A stretch of DNA of 64,000 nt from Mytilus galloprovincialis (taxonomy: Eukaryota > Mollusca > Bivalvia > Mytilida > Mytilidae). Position numbers and translations under genes: made by a program. Location: the NCBI RefSeq assembly GCF_965363235.1, contig NC_134845.1:26414524-26478523 (forward strand). Reading direction: 5' to 3'. Each line of letters starts with the position of its first letter. Positions within the stretch are counted from its first letter, which is position 1. The notes beneath the pieces were generated by a model. That model did not search any database. It worked only from the letters and a program-made list of their open reading frames with translations, and was not told the origin of the DNA. This document shows positions 22,501 to 35,100 of this stretch, piece by piece.

Positions 22501-25500
22501 GTAGAAAAGAATAACATATCAGATTTGCCGATATCTCCTTTATTTTCTTCACAAATTATCATCAAAGTCCAATGGTACTGAATTGCTGATTAACTGAGAA
22601 TGACCCTTAAATATTCAATTTTTGTTGAAATCAAACAAAGCTTAATTTTGGACCCCGATTTGGACCAACTTGAAAACTGGGTCCAGTATCACTGTGTATC
22701 ATTGTCACAGCAGATATAGGTACTAACCAAGCGGGCATGATTGATTTTGACCTGACACGGTAACGAAAATCTTTGATTTGTTTTATCTTCATTCAGTGTA
22801 CATTTCACAACATCAGAAATTCTTGCTCCCAAATAATTTTCGCATCAATTTTTCCCTATTCATAAGACAACTTTGAAATTCTAATAAAGAATAATTAACT
22901 TTTACATGCACAAATAGTTGTGAATGACAACACCAACTTTCAATTTCGATACAGTGGTTGAGCCATTTGCATGTTTTGTCTGAAAGAAAACTGAAACAGG
23001 ACAAAACTAAGTTACCAATCATAAAACTATTTGTGATTACTCATTCCTTGAAACATTTTGGGTAATAAACAAGTGTGAAAATAAAGTTTTTGTGTACGGT
23101 GTACAGCAACTTAACTTATGCAGGTACAGAAGGACTTATGTGGTCAGCTATACACCGCACACAACGCTTCTTTTCAGAATAAAATATCGAAAAATAACAT
23201 ATGTATGAAATATTTCAATGCCAATTATTGAAACAGCTATACTTATTACACACACACACACTTCACAGTGGCCTTCTATTACAAAAAGAGTCGCAATAAA
23301 TATAGAATCATATAAGGAGACGAGCTAAACAGCGTTTTAATGATATAGCTTTGACTTACAATTTGTTGACAACCTCTTTCATGTCATTGGTTGACACCTC
23401 CTTGGTGATAATATCTACCATCTTCTTTCTGATGGTTTTAATCTACAAGTAAAGGCATCACTATTTGTATAAAAACTTCCATTGTGAATAATTTTAACCT
23501 AAAATTGAATGCATCACGATTGTCATGAAAACTTTCATAAATAATTGTTTTAACCTAAAATTAAATGTATTACTTTTATCATGAAACTCCAATTGTTAAT
23601 ACGACTATCACTAATTCCTACTTATTACTTAATTATATGTAGTAGTTAAAAATAAGAAAAATGTTTAAACATGATTGGCCAACTCACAGATTACCAATTT
23701 CCATTCCCGGTTTTTGTTGGACGATTGTATCTCAATTATGAATAGTTGTATTTAGTTTTTTGTGGTCTGTTGTTCTGTTTGCCAGTCGACTAATGCTTGT
23801 AATTTTTCTTTTTTATTGGTGAAATTCCAAAAAAAGAAAGGGGTTTTAAGTATATGATAAACTTTTGCTGTCAGACCAAATATTAACAATAAAATGCCTG
23901 GTTTGTAATTAAATTTATAACATGTATACTGAGTGCCAATGAAAACTTTTTTTTTCTCCAAAAAATCTTATAATTTTTATTTTATTTTTATTAGAACTTT
24001 GTACAGTTGGTTGAAAATGACTTTTAAGACAACTTTCATCAACTTTACGGTTGAGGGATTTTTGGAACAAATGAGAAGTAAGGGTTATTTTGATTAAACA
24101 TAAACCGAGTTCACCGCTTTTCAACATACACACCATTTTCACGATTTTGTTATTTAAAGCTTGGCTAATGTCATGAATTTTCCCACCCTTATTGTTAGGA
24201 AACTGCAGTAAACATCTGCGTAAATGCCAGGACTTTCCGACAACCAGCGACATGCAGTTTTGGGCATGATCCAATGAAGCCTTTCACAGCATACAATAAC
24301 GAGAAGACTGAAGTTGTAGCCTCTTCAATAACCCAAATCATCCACAAATTCAACCAAAATGGATCATTTAATGATAAGCCACATCCCGGGGTACAAAAAG
24401 CAAGAAACGCTCAGCAAGACCGATACATTTGGTCTTTCACATATCCGATATGGACTATGATGGCTGTCCAAATGTCACGAGTGTTCAATGGTGGTCATGG
24501 TAGAACCTTTGGAGCAATTTCAGTAAAGCGACATTTGAGCAGAAATTGTTAAAGAGCAACAATCTTTCCTTAGTGACATCTAAACGGCCATCTGGCGTAA
24601 ATATCGAATTCTGTAGACCAAAAGTCATTCATTATGTACCAAAAACGTCAATGGTGGTTACAGACATTTGGCACCCGCCTTGGCTAAAAGTAATGCTTTT
24701 CGCTGGATTTTGGTCCGATCGACCAAATTTTGCATCCGATTTGACATGTTTTAGACCATGAAAACCACCTCCAATATCATAAAGTCAGCTTGAGTTTGCT
24801 TTGCAGGACAAGTGGAATAACATTCCTCGGGATCACATTAAACATCCGGGATGATCAATTCCACTGCGCTGTCGAGATTGGGCTGCACCACAGGGTTATA
24901 ACATTTTTTGTTAGGACTGTTAGTTGATGATTCGACATTGGATGTTTTGTGTACCTATTGCGCCCGAAAGATGACAATAAAATATTTTTGTTTGATATCG
25001 ATCTATTGTTAAAATTGTTAATTTTCAAGAACAATTTATTTTGAGAGATTATCATTTCTTATATAAATTTTATTTTTGAAAAACCAAGTGTTGCGTTTTC
25101 ATTGGCACTCAGTATATAAGTGAACACAACTCTAGAATGGTAAAAGTAACCCTACCCAAATTCACTCTTGTTTTGAGTTTTGAGGTACAAGATTCACGAG
25201 TCAAACTAAAGTTGGAGAACAGAGAACTTTTTTAATGTAAAAGTGACACCATCAAACTTGATCTGTTGTTTTTTTTGTAATTATCCTTGTGTATAAATTT
25301 CATAACATTGGCAGATGAAGGGAACAGACACCAATTTTGAGATGCATAAACAGAAGATCAGATAGACATGGTCACATCCGACAAGTGACAAATTTAATAC
25401 CCCTCCGCAGGGGCCTAAAAAACAAAATGCTTTTTCACCACTTATCAGTGAGTTATATGTGTAAATGGTTTTCTTAAGCCTACAAAAGGCTGAGCAGTAA

Positions 25501-28500
25501 TTTCATATGCACGAATGAAGACGCATGCATTCCTTGATAAATAAATTCAAATGGTTCGTTGTTCAATATTTTTAGCAAGTTCTGTCCATGATCTAGAAAA
25601 ATAGTAAGCAGTCAGATTAAAATTCTGATAGACTCATTGATGATTTTAATGAATCATACTGTGTCTTGTTTTTATAGACTGTATGCACGAATGAAGACGC
25701 ATGCATTCCTTGATAAATAAATGCAGATGGTTCGTTGTTCAATATTTTTAGCAAGTTCTGTCCTTGATCTAGAAAAATAGTAAGCTGTCAGATCAAAATG
25801 CTGATAGACTTATTGATGATTTTAATGAATCATACCGTGTCTTGTTTTTTATAGAATGAACATGAATTTCTGATTATGTTAATCATGGTGATTTGACTTA
25901 TTTTTCAAACATGCCTCTTTTGAATTCTAGTTATATTTACAAACCTGTGTATGCTGAGCATAACATGTTTTCTTATTCTGCATGGCCTTCTTTTTGGTAA
26001 AGCCTATACAGAACATACGGAGGAGATATCCATCAGTTGTCCTCACATCAACATTAGCCTCGATCAGTGTCTGCCATTTCTTAACCATAGAGCAGAGCTT
26101 GTCTCTTGTAAGATCCATTCCGTGGAAGTTTGTTAAGACATTACGTCCTTGAACATCTTCAGCCATCAGTTTGAACTTTCTGAAAGAAACTTCATCATTC
26201 TGGAGGTCAGCTAGAGAAATCTCAAAGACACGTCCTTTCAAACCATCAGAAGCAATTTCTGAAAAATAAAAAGTTGTACATTCAATTTTAGTAATTACAT
26301 TTTCAGGTTAAATACATGTATATAAATGGATTTACAATGCACATGCTTTCATGAAAGATAGGCAACTGTTGTTAAATTAAAATCTTTCCAATCTTACAAT
26401 TAACACCAGTACTTTTTGTACTCTCTCAGATTATTGTAAAGGATGTCTCCTATTGTACATTTATTTTACTTTGATAGTTTAAATTGATTGTTGACTGCTA
26501 AGCATCCAGTGGCAAATATTTCATGCATATTCTGCAGGACAAAACTTTGACCGTATTATTTTTACTGTCATAGAGGAATTTTTAACCATCATGATCCAAA
26601 TATATAACATCACCTATTTTTAAGTGTATTGCAGTATTCAGATTTAACGTGCTGTACATGCATCTACCGGGCCATTCCAGTAAAACCTTTGTATATAGTT
26701 CGACAGCACTCAGTTTTTAATAATAAAAAAATCAAGGTATGCATACAGTACAGTTCAAGAGTACCAACTCTCCCACACCCTACACCGAGGAAAATGTCGG
26801 AGCCACTCCGACAAACTCCGATATTCCTCCCAAAATGTTGGGAGGAATTTGGGAGTAATCTCTCCCAAAATCAGGTAAATGTTTATTGTGATAACGAGCT
26901 CACTCTCTACACCGAGGAATTAATTGCCCTTATCCTACTTTGATCTATACCGGCACAAGACTGAATGGGTAATTGGATTACCTGACAGGTAAAGGTTGAA
27001 GTAATAAAGAGTTATATTTCCGGTCTACTGTACCAGTTTAAGTGTCAAACAGGTGTATAATTTTAAATGTCTTTTATACTAATTAAATTTCATTTGTGGT
27101 AATAAAAACTAAAGTCAAAATATTTTCGTATTTTTTGTTAGCCCATCTAAAAATATCTTAACCTTAATGTACTTGCTTTAAAAAAAAAACGATTATAAAA
27201 TATAGCGGAATATGTGAAAAACAAAATATTCTACTTCAAAGTTAAAGTCTTTATTTAAAATTATAAGTCTAAAAGTTTTATAAATGCAAGTAAAAAGGAA
27301 AATTTATTCACCATTCATTAGACAAAATGATTGCCCCGTATTAATTGTGTAAATCTACGGCATTTTCTTTTTACGATTATCTAATTGCTGGAATGAATAA
27401 AAGATTTAAAAGCAAAATGTTGTTGTTAATTCTTTCAATTATAAAAAATGAAAACTACTTAATTTTGACCTCGATGTCTTCACCAGTAAATTAATATTTT
27501 ATTTACGAAATGAGCATACTTGTGTAAAAATAACCGGAAACTTTCGCTAAATTAATCTGAGCAGTTAAATAAAATTACGTGTTTGAAAGTTTTGTATATT
27601 CAAGTAAAAAGGAAAATATTATTCACCATTCGTTATGCTTAACAATTACGGCATTTTCGTTTTACGATTTGTTGGCAGTACAGCAGAATAATAATACATT
27701 TCCGTTACAACAGGAATACTTCCAGCTGCATTAATTCGTCTTTGTTTAATATTAACTTTCGCACAATGAATGTAAATTTGTGTATTTTCAACAAAAGATT
27801 TTAAAAACAATTATTTGCCGTGCGAAGACAATTCCACGATACACATCTCAGTTATCAACAGTTTGGGTTGAACTTGAACTTGACTTACTTAACAATGTTA
27901 AATGCTAAAAATAGTTAACATCAATGTTATCCACAGCACGAGTTTTTTAAAGGGCGGGAAAAAATATCGCGTACTAGTAAACTCAGGTGACCTTTCTGGC
28001 CGACCGTGGGAAAGTCCATTCAAGGTTTCTTAAGTTGCAGAACGACATTTTTGTGCAATCGTATTGAGGCTCCAGAAGGTCCTTTTACAATTGATTTATC
28101 GGGAAAATATAATTTTTATCCGAATAAACGTGAACACATTTTTAACTATTTGAATTTTAATGTTTTATCTTTCAAAAAAGAAAGTACATTAGTTATATGT
28201 CCATGGTCAATAATATAGATTTACAGTTGGTGATGTATTAATTGAAATTATGATGGAAATTGTCCGGGGTGACTGATTGTATTCAAATGACAATAATCAT
28301 GATAATACGATAAAGAAATGCCAGTTGTAGGCGGTTGGGAAATTTTGAAAATAAAATGATGACTGATTTAACTGGGATAGAATATTATGATGGGCAATTA
28401 TGAGGTTTGATAAATTTTATTAATAATTAAAGGATTAGTGACCTATCGGATAGCGATAAGCGGATTACTTATCATCACAACTTTTAACATCTTTTGTAAA

Positions 28501-29098
28501 CGTAAAATGATTGAGCGTCATAAATTTGTCAAACACCGGTAGAATTATAGTACATTTATAATATAATTAATGTGAAAATATTTTTCACTTTCCAAATTCA
28601 AATGACGAAATTGATATAAATACTTTCGTCAATTTGAAAACTGTTCCGTAAAATGCGACAATGACGAGCACTATCAATATCACTTGAAATTATTTCCTTT
28701 GTCAACAGAGTTGTCATTTAACAGTTTCTGTTCGTAATTTGAATTATTCAAGTCTGTATAAATGTACCGAGGTGGTGAAACATCATATTTTACATTGCTC
28801 AATAAATTAAGTTTACTTGATGATCCGATGAATCGGGTTACCGAAAAAAAAACATGATTTTATTAGCCAGTTGATTTTTTAATAATGAACAATTAATGCG
28901 CTGATATTGCTTATTGAATAAGTTACAAAAGAAACTAATTGTGGCAAAATCGTCCTTGCTGAAAGAACACAATGTATGACCTGACCGGACTGTAATAGAA
29001 ACACAAAATAACAATTTTCTTCATACTTTTTCGTATGTACGTTCTATTTTAAAGATAACGGCATAAGACACAAATATAAAAGATAATAATTATCTTAT

Positions 29099-29133
<35 letters not shown>

Positions 29134-32100
29134 CTAAAATCTGATTTATTGCACTATTGCTGTTATAATGAATACCATGTCTACAGCATTTGACAGGGCA
29201 CCCCTGTAGTGTTAGTTTTACTGAACAAACAGGGAGATTGTTCAGTAAATTAATAATAATAATAGAAGGTTAGATTTACATGTAACAATATTATGTAAAC
29301 AGATTACAACAGAAATTAATTTCCGGAAAAATTACATTCGTGAACCGCTTTGACTCTGTATATATGCTAGTTGACCTGGTCATGACCTATTGATCAAGGA
29401 TCACACGATGGAGGCAAATTAACATTCGAAGCAGTTTGTTATATATATGTAGGTGTACATACTTGGTTGCGAATTGAAGTACATTATCTAAGTTTATTTA
29501 TTTATGAATATGTGGTATATTACATGAAGGATGCTTCAAGAATAGTAGGGATTAAATCTTTTATCACTGTCGCTGATCATGATCATGACGAAGTCCACAG
29601 CACGTGGTTTTAAGATTAAATAATATTGAGACACATATATTTCTGCATAAATATAGCATATAACATATATGCAAGAATAATAATTATATGTACAAGCTTA
29701 CTTCTTTCAAAATTTTACCATGTTTACCACCTGAAAGTGTCGAAATATTTAAGTAGTTCAAAAAATCTTTTTTGAACAGGGCATACACATCAAAATTTGT
29801 AGTTTTATAATTTGAACTGTGGGTGCACTTGTGGATAGAAAATGTGATGAGTGTCACCAACAGATTTATATCATAATAATTAATATCACTGATTTTATAT
29901 CCTATAATGAGATTTCTGTAGTTTAGGATATGATGACCTATTTTAACTTTATTTAATAGTATTTTGATCTTTTCCCAAAAAGTTTTAAAGTAATGACATT
30001 CTAGAAAAAAATGTTTATAATCTTCTGTTACATTACATAAGTCACATTTACTGTCTTCTTTTATCTTCCATTGAAAAAGCAGTTGTTTACAAGGAAGGAT
30101 ATGATGCAGCAATTTCCATTTAAATATTTTTAATCTGTTATCTTTTAAATAAGTAAATACAAAGTTTAGCATTGATTTAATTGGGATTAAAGAATCTAAA
30201 TTTAGGACACATTTCCATTTAAAGAAACTTGAAGGCGTGTCTTCATTTCCACTATTAATGTGTGTGTATATCTGTTTTGTTTCCATTACTTGTAAACTTA
30301 TTATCTTATTTTTTTCTTTTGTATTAATGCAAAGGTTAAGTTTATTTTTTACTTTTGATTTTATTGATTTTTCTGATTTAAGTACCTTGAGCCATTCATT
30401 TGGTATAGCAGTTTTAAGTTTTGAAATTTCAAACATTAAATTGGATTTTGAGGATATTTTATTAGATATTATTTCTTGAGAGATATTACCATTTTGGTCA
30501 ATTATATCATTAACATATATAATACCTTCTTTTATCCAATTTATAAAAACTAAACATTTTCCTTGAAATTTTATCAGTTTGTTTCCCCATAAGATTTGTT
30601 GTCTAATGTTTTTAAAATTCATATTGAGTTTGGTATTATTTAAATTTTGTACTTTGAACCAAGACTTTACAATTTCTAAGTAGAACTTTGGTAAAGTTTT
30701 ATGAAGATTTTGTATTGAGTAAATGTTGTCCAGATTCATGTAAAGTAGCATGAAATTAGCACCAAATTTATTAAAGTAAAATGTCGGAATTACTTTCCAG
30801 TTAGCAAAATCATCTGCAGTAAGTCTTTTGATCCATGCTATTTGTAGTGCAGTTATATAATTATCTATATCTGTCATCTTAAGCCCTCCCTCAGTAGTAT
30901 TTTTGCTTAGTGTGGTTCGTTTGACTTTTTCTCGTTTACCATCCCATATAAAATTGTAGATAAGAGTTTTAAACTGTTGAATGAATTCATGTGGTAGGTT
31001 TGTGACTGAAGCTAAATATGTAAGGTTTGGTATAAGAAGAGATTTTACAACTGTTATTTTACCTATCATTGTAAGATTTCTTTTTTTCCAATTACTTATT
31101 AATTTGTCACATTTCTGTATTATTTTTTCAGTATTCAGCTTGTCACATTCAGCTCGATCTGTTCCAAAATAAACTCCTAGACTTTTTATTGGTCCTTTAT
31201 TCCATGTTATATTTTCAAACTTATCTTTACAATGTTTTAATTTTCCTAACCAAATGCCCTCAGTTTTGGATCTATTTAATTTTAAACCTGACAGTGTTCC
31301 AAAGATTTCAATAATATTAAGAGTGTGACGTACTTCATCTATAATTAGATAATAATTATCTTATTCTAAATGATATTGTCACATCTTTATCTGTCAAAGA
31401 AAGGAAAACATTTGTTCAATTTATAATACCGTGATTTTAAAGCACACCTGTGCAACCAAGATCGATTAAATGTTCAAAGGTAAATTATCTGGGTAATCCA
31501 ATTATGTTGTCACGCGTCGTTAATTTGAAGTACATCCGATGGGCAATAAACCAATTAACACCCACGCGGTGTTGGGAGAGAATCTTTGGATGATTTTAGG
31601 AGTGAAATCCGCGGTACTCGGTGTGATTCCGAGAAACACGGAAATCGGAGAAAAAAGTTATCGAATCGATATTTTTGAAGAGTACTGTAGGTGAAAATAG
31701 AAAAAAACAACATATGATATACAAGATTTTCCAATCGAAAGTAGTTTGAGAATAATATTCTAAAGTACACTTTAAATTTTCTATGACTGTCATGACACAC
31801 ATGCAGCATTTACAAGATGGACTCATTGTGAGAACTTACTTGTTCCTTGTGTTCTAGTAACTAGAGTTTTGCCAATCTGTCTGACTACAAACATGCAAGG
31901 GGCCTTGACATCATACCAGTCTTTTTTGGTGAAAGGGTCAACTCTGAAAAACATAAAAATAATATTATTCAACTAAAGGTGTTTTTTATTGTTATCATGG
32001 TCAGGGATCTCCATGGATGAAAATTGAACGATGGAGGAACTTTCACCATTACAAACCGTGTCTACGTTGTACAGTGTAGCGCGATCGGAAGTATTTTATC

Positions 32101-35100
32101 CCTCCATACAAGGAATGGTGAACATGCTAATGGCAGATTTTACAGTATTGTGTTCTGTCTCCTACTTTCATGTTGCTAATGTGACGGAGACAAAAATGAG
32201 TAACGTTAGCGACATTTGGACATGTCACATGAGCAACAACATCTTTAAAAGTTAAAATGTATGCACACAGTGATGTTTAATATATGCCTGGAGTAATAAA
32301 ATTGTACAGTCTGGTTTAGAATTTCTAAATATACAGAATGTCATTTGCAGGTGTACTTTATATCAAATGAATACACAAGAAACCAAAAAATTAGTAACGT
32401 TAGCGACATTTGGACATGTCACATGAGCAACAACATCTTTAAAAGTTAAAATGTATGCACACAGTGATGTTTAAAATATGCCTGGAGTAATAAAATTGTA
32501 CAGTCTGGTTTAGAATTTCTAAATATACAGAATGTCATTTGCAGGTGTACTTTATATCAAATGAATACACAAGAAACCAATTCGTAATAGTAACATTAGC
32601 AACATCTACTATCATGACATTATGTTTTGTTGGGAACGTCTTTTTGATGGACGGAATACATTTAAGGTCCTCTTGTAACGATATTACATACAACTTACCT
32701 TCTTTGCTTCCCCATCATGTGAAGGAACTGACTCCGAATCTATTTCTGCAAAGGGCGATATCGTAACTCCTATACAGGAGAGTTACAGATATAAATCTAT
32801 GTTGCTCACGTGACACTGATTTGGACGGAAACCTCGAACAGTAACGTTCGCAAAAAATAAAACAGCCAATGATATTGATTCCTCAAGTCCTTTGACCCCC
32901 TTACGTCATCCAAATTTAATATGATTGCTATTTTCAATTATTTATAAAACCCGGGATAAAAATAACTACAATGGGCTGTCTGAGAACTAACAAGAAAATT
33001 GCGATCGTGACATACCACAATGGACGGAAAAGACGTGACGTTAGCAACAATATTATTAAATTACCTTTTTTAGCCTTTACCAATAAAAATCTGCCTTAAA
33101 GTTATGATTTAAACACAAAAGAAGACTTTTTATTAAAATATAAGTCCATGTTATTAGGCCCCACTTATAAATAATACTTCAAAATTCCACTCCAAATAAG
33201 CTGGATGTCAGTAAAGTAGGTCATGATGTCTATTCCATGTCCAATATTTTGAAATTGAAAACCCTCTAATTCTAACATAAAACACAAACACAGAGTAATT
33301 TTTATTTTTATTTACTCAGAAAGACACATTTTATTCAATAACATAATGCATTACTCCATTACACAGTCTGTTTCACAGTTTCAGCAATTGCTTTTTTGAT
33401 GGATACAAAAAACAATAATTCCTTCTTATTGTAAAATCTGCCTTATTCATTGCTTATTTAAATTATATTTATTTGAATTTTCATTATAGAATTAGAAGTA
33501 TCAATATTTTCATTTATTACCGTTTTTAACCATTCAAATGCCAAGTCTTCATGGTCCCCCCTTAGTCGAGAATGACCAAAAGCTGTCATGAAGGTCCCCA
33601 TGTAGATTTCTTGTATTTTTGGTAATTGTTATGGGGGTTTAAAATCATATGATGTGGAGCTTATTTTTCATGGACACTGTCAAATTCAGAACCCATTACC
33701 GGTATGGCTAATTTGCAGCAACAACAAAACGATTCGTACAGGCTATGTAAAAGGTTAAAGAGATTTGTAAAGCAAACGTTGACAAATGAAAAGGTTTTTA
33801 ATGACTATATCTGGCAAATTGATGCTGTGCAACATGTATCTTTCGATTCTGAATAGAAACCGGAAACGCGGATGTATCAATCTGATTGTAATATACGAAA
33901 TGAATTCGGAATTATGATACGATATTTCTTTACAGGAAATATTTAAAGCTTTTACTTTTAAACTTTTAAAGTAATTCTAAATTATCGTTACAGCAGTACT
34001 TGAGTTATTTGTGATGAAATAATATTTACTGTTTTGCGTTTTATTTTGTACTTCTTAAAAAAGGGGGATGCTGATTGCGTAAGTCAAAACAAAGCACGTG
34101 TTCGACTTGTTAAACTGTTTTCTTTGTAACTGGATTATTAATCTATTTATTTAATCTAAATTATCATAATCATTTGCTAAAACTTAGTTGATTATTTCGA
34201 CAAATGAATCGTCTATCCTCAGATAGTATTCTCGTGTCTGGTTTGTTGATCTACCTGTACAAGCTCAGGTACAAGTGATTAGCGATCTTAATCCGTATAT
34301 TCCTCAGGCGTTTGAACTGTATTGGATTATAACATAAAAAGCCTAAGGGTTATGCAATTACATGCATTTGATTATAATTGATTTAAAAAAATGGCGTCGG
34401 GCTACAAAAAACGATGACGTTTTGAACGATGGCGGAAGACATTTAACGATGGTGCAAGACAATTTAACGATGGCGCGAGTCATTTGACGATGGCGGGGCG
34501 CCATCGTTAAACAGGCCATGGAGATCCCTGATGGTTGGCTACTAAATCACAGTAAACGTTTAATACTGCTCTCCTATAAAGGAGGTGAAGAAATATACAG
34601 ATACAGATCACTAATAGTAATACCAAAATTAGCATAAATATTTGCATACCTCAGTATTGAGGCCCCAGTCTCTCATAACTTGACGTTAAATAAGTTAAAA
34701 TATCAATACCAGAAGCAACGAAGTGTTCATCTATTTGTAAGACAGGTAAATATCCACTTGATATTGGATGACATCCCACAGCCCCAGTTTACAGTGGCGG
34801 ATCCAGAAATTTTCATAAGTGGGGGCCAGCTCTGGTATATTAGCAACACAATTTTTCCCAGAGAAAGTAAATCCGCACCTGGCGTACCTGCATTGATCAT
34901 TGTTGAAGGCCGTAAAGACTATGAACATTTATACTGAAGTGAAATTCTGCCATTGAAAAGTGTTCAGACTATACTACATTTGTAGATCAATACTTAAAAT
35001 TCAAAATAAGAACTACCCATTGCATACACCTTATAGCTATTTGTCCGCCATTACTAGATATCACACAGCTTCCTGTAAATTTTTGACGTCACATAACAAA

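Larger units (their letters stand above)
18166..23359 (-). other. RPS3A intron 4
   Basis: A 5.2-kb intron made largely of repeats: the four-unit array (18461-19205), a bivalve repeat reading 'catatcaaagaacccaaaga' (about 20230-20417, resuming at 22608-22740), and element B inserted in the middle of that repeat. No other coding exon is seen. Confidence 0.7.
23443..25944 (-). other. RPS3A intron 3
   Basis: Holds the Tc1/mariner element (23927-25114), the 176-bp tandem duplication (25508-25859), and a short imperfect duplication of 'ttttaacctaaaatt' near 23490-23570. No additional exon is seen. Confidence 0.7.
26259..31839 (-). other. RPS3A intron 2
   Basis: A 5.6-kb intron with the L1/Tx1-like LINE insertion (29081-31366) and a hairpin-rich patch (26760-26870). 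The rest is AT-rich with no supported gene; the frame at 28006-28218 has no recognisable features. Confidence 0.7.
32002..34530. mobile_element. Element C: 2.53-kb TIR element with a GTAACATTAGCAACA array
   Basis: Terminal inverted repeats CAGGGATCTCCATGG (32002-32016) and CCATGGAGATCCCTG (34516-34530), flanked by a direct repeat ATGGT (31997-32001 and 34531-34535). A subterminal motif TTGAACGATGG follows the left end (32024), and an array of TTTAACGATGGCG-type units precedes the right end (34411-34512). The 15-mer GTAACATTAGCAACA and variants occur about nine times at 32171-33049. No transposase is visible. Confidence 0.78.

Noticed and set aside
23752..24274. Minus-strand frames as genes
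   Set aside because: They overlap the left TIR and the transposase remnant of the Tc1/mariner element and have no features of their own.
29684..31069. The longest open frame (461 aa) as a host protein-coding gene
   Set aside because: It continues upstream in frame to a truncation point, is flanked by a target duplication and poly(A) tract, and has LINE ORF2 motifs, so it is a truncated retrotransposon.
26760..31640. A 4.8-kb TIR element bounded by the hairpin patches on both sides of the LINE
   Set aside because: Only short pieces such as 'taattggattacc' and 'caccgag' agree in inverted order; this is too weak without an alignment.
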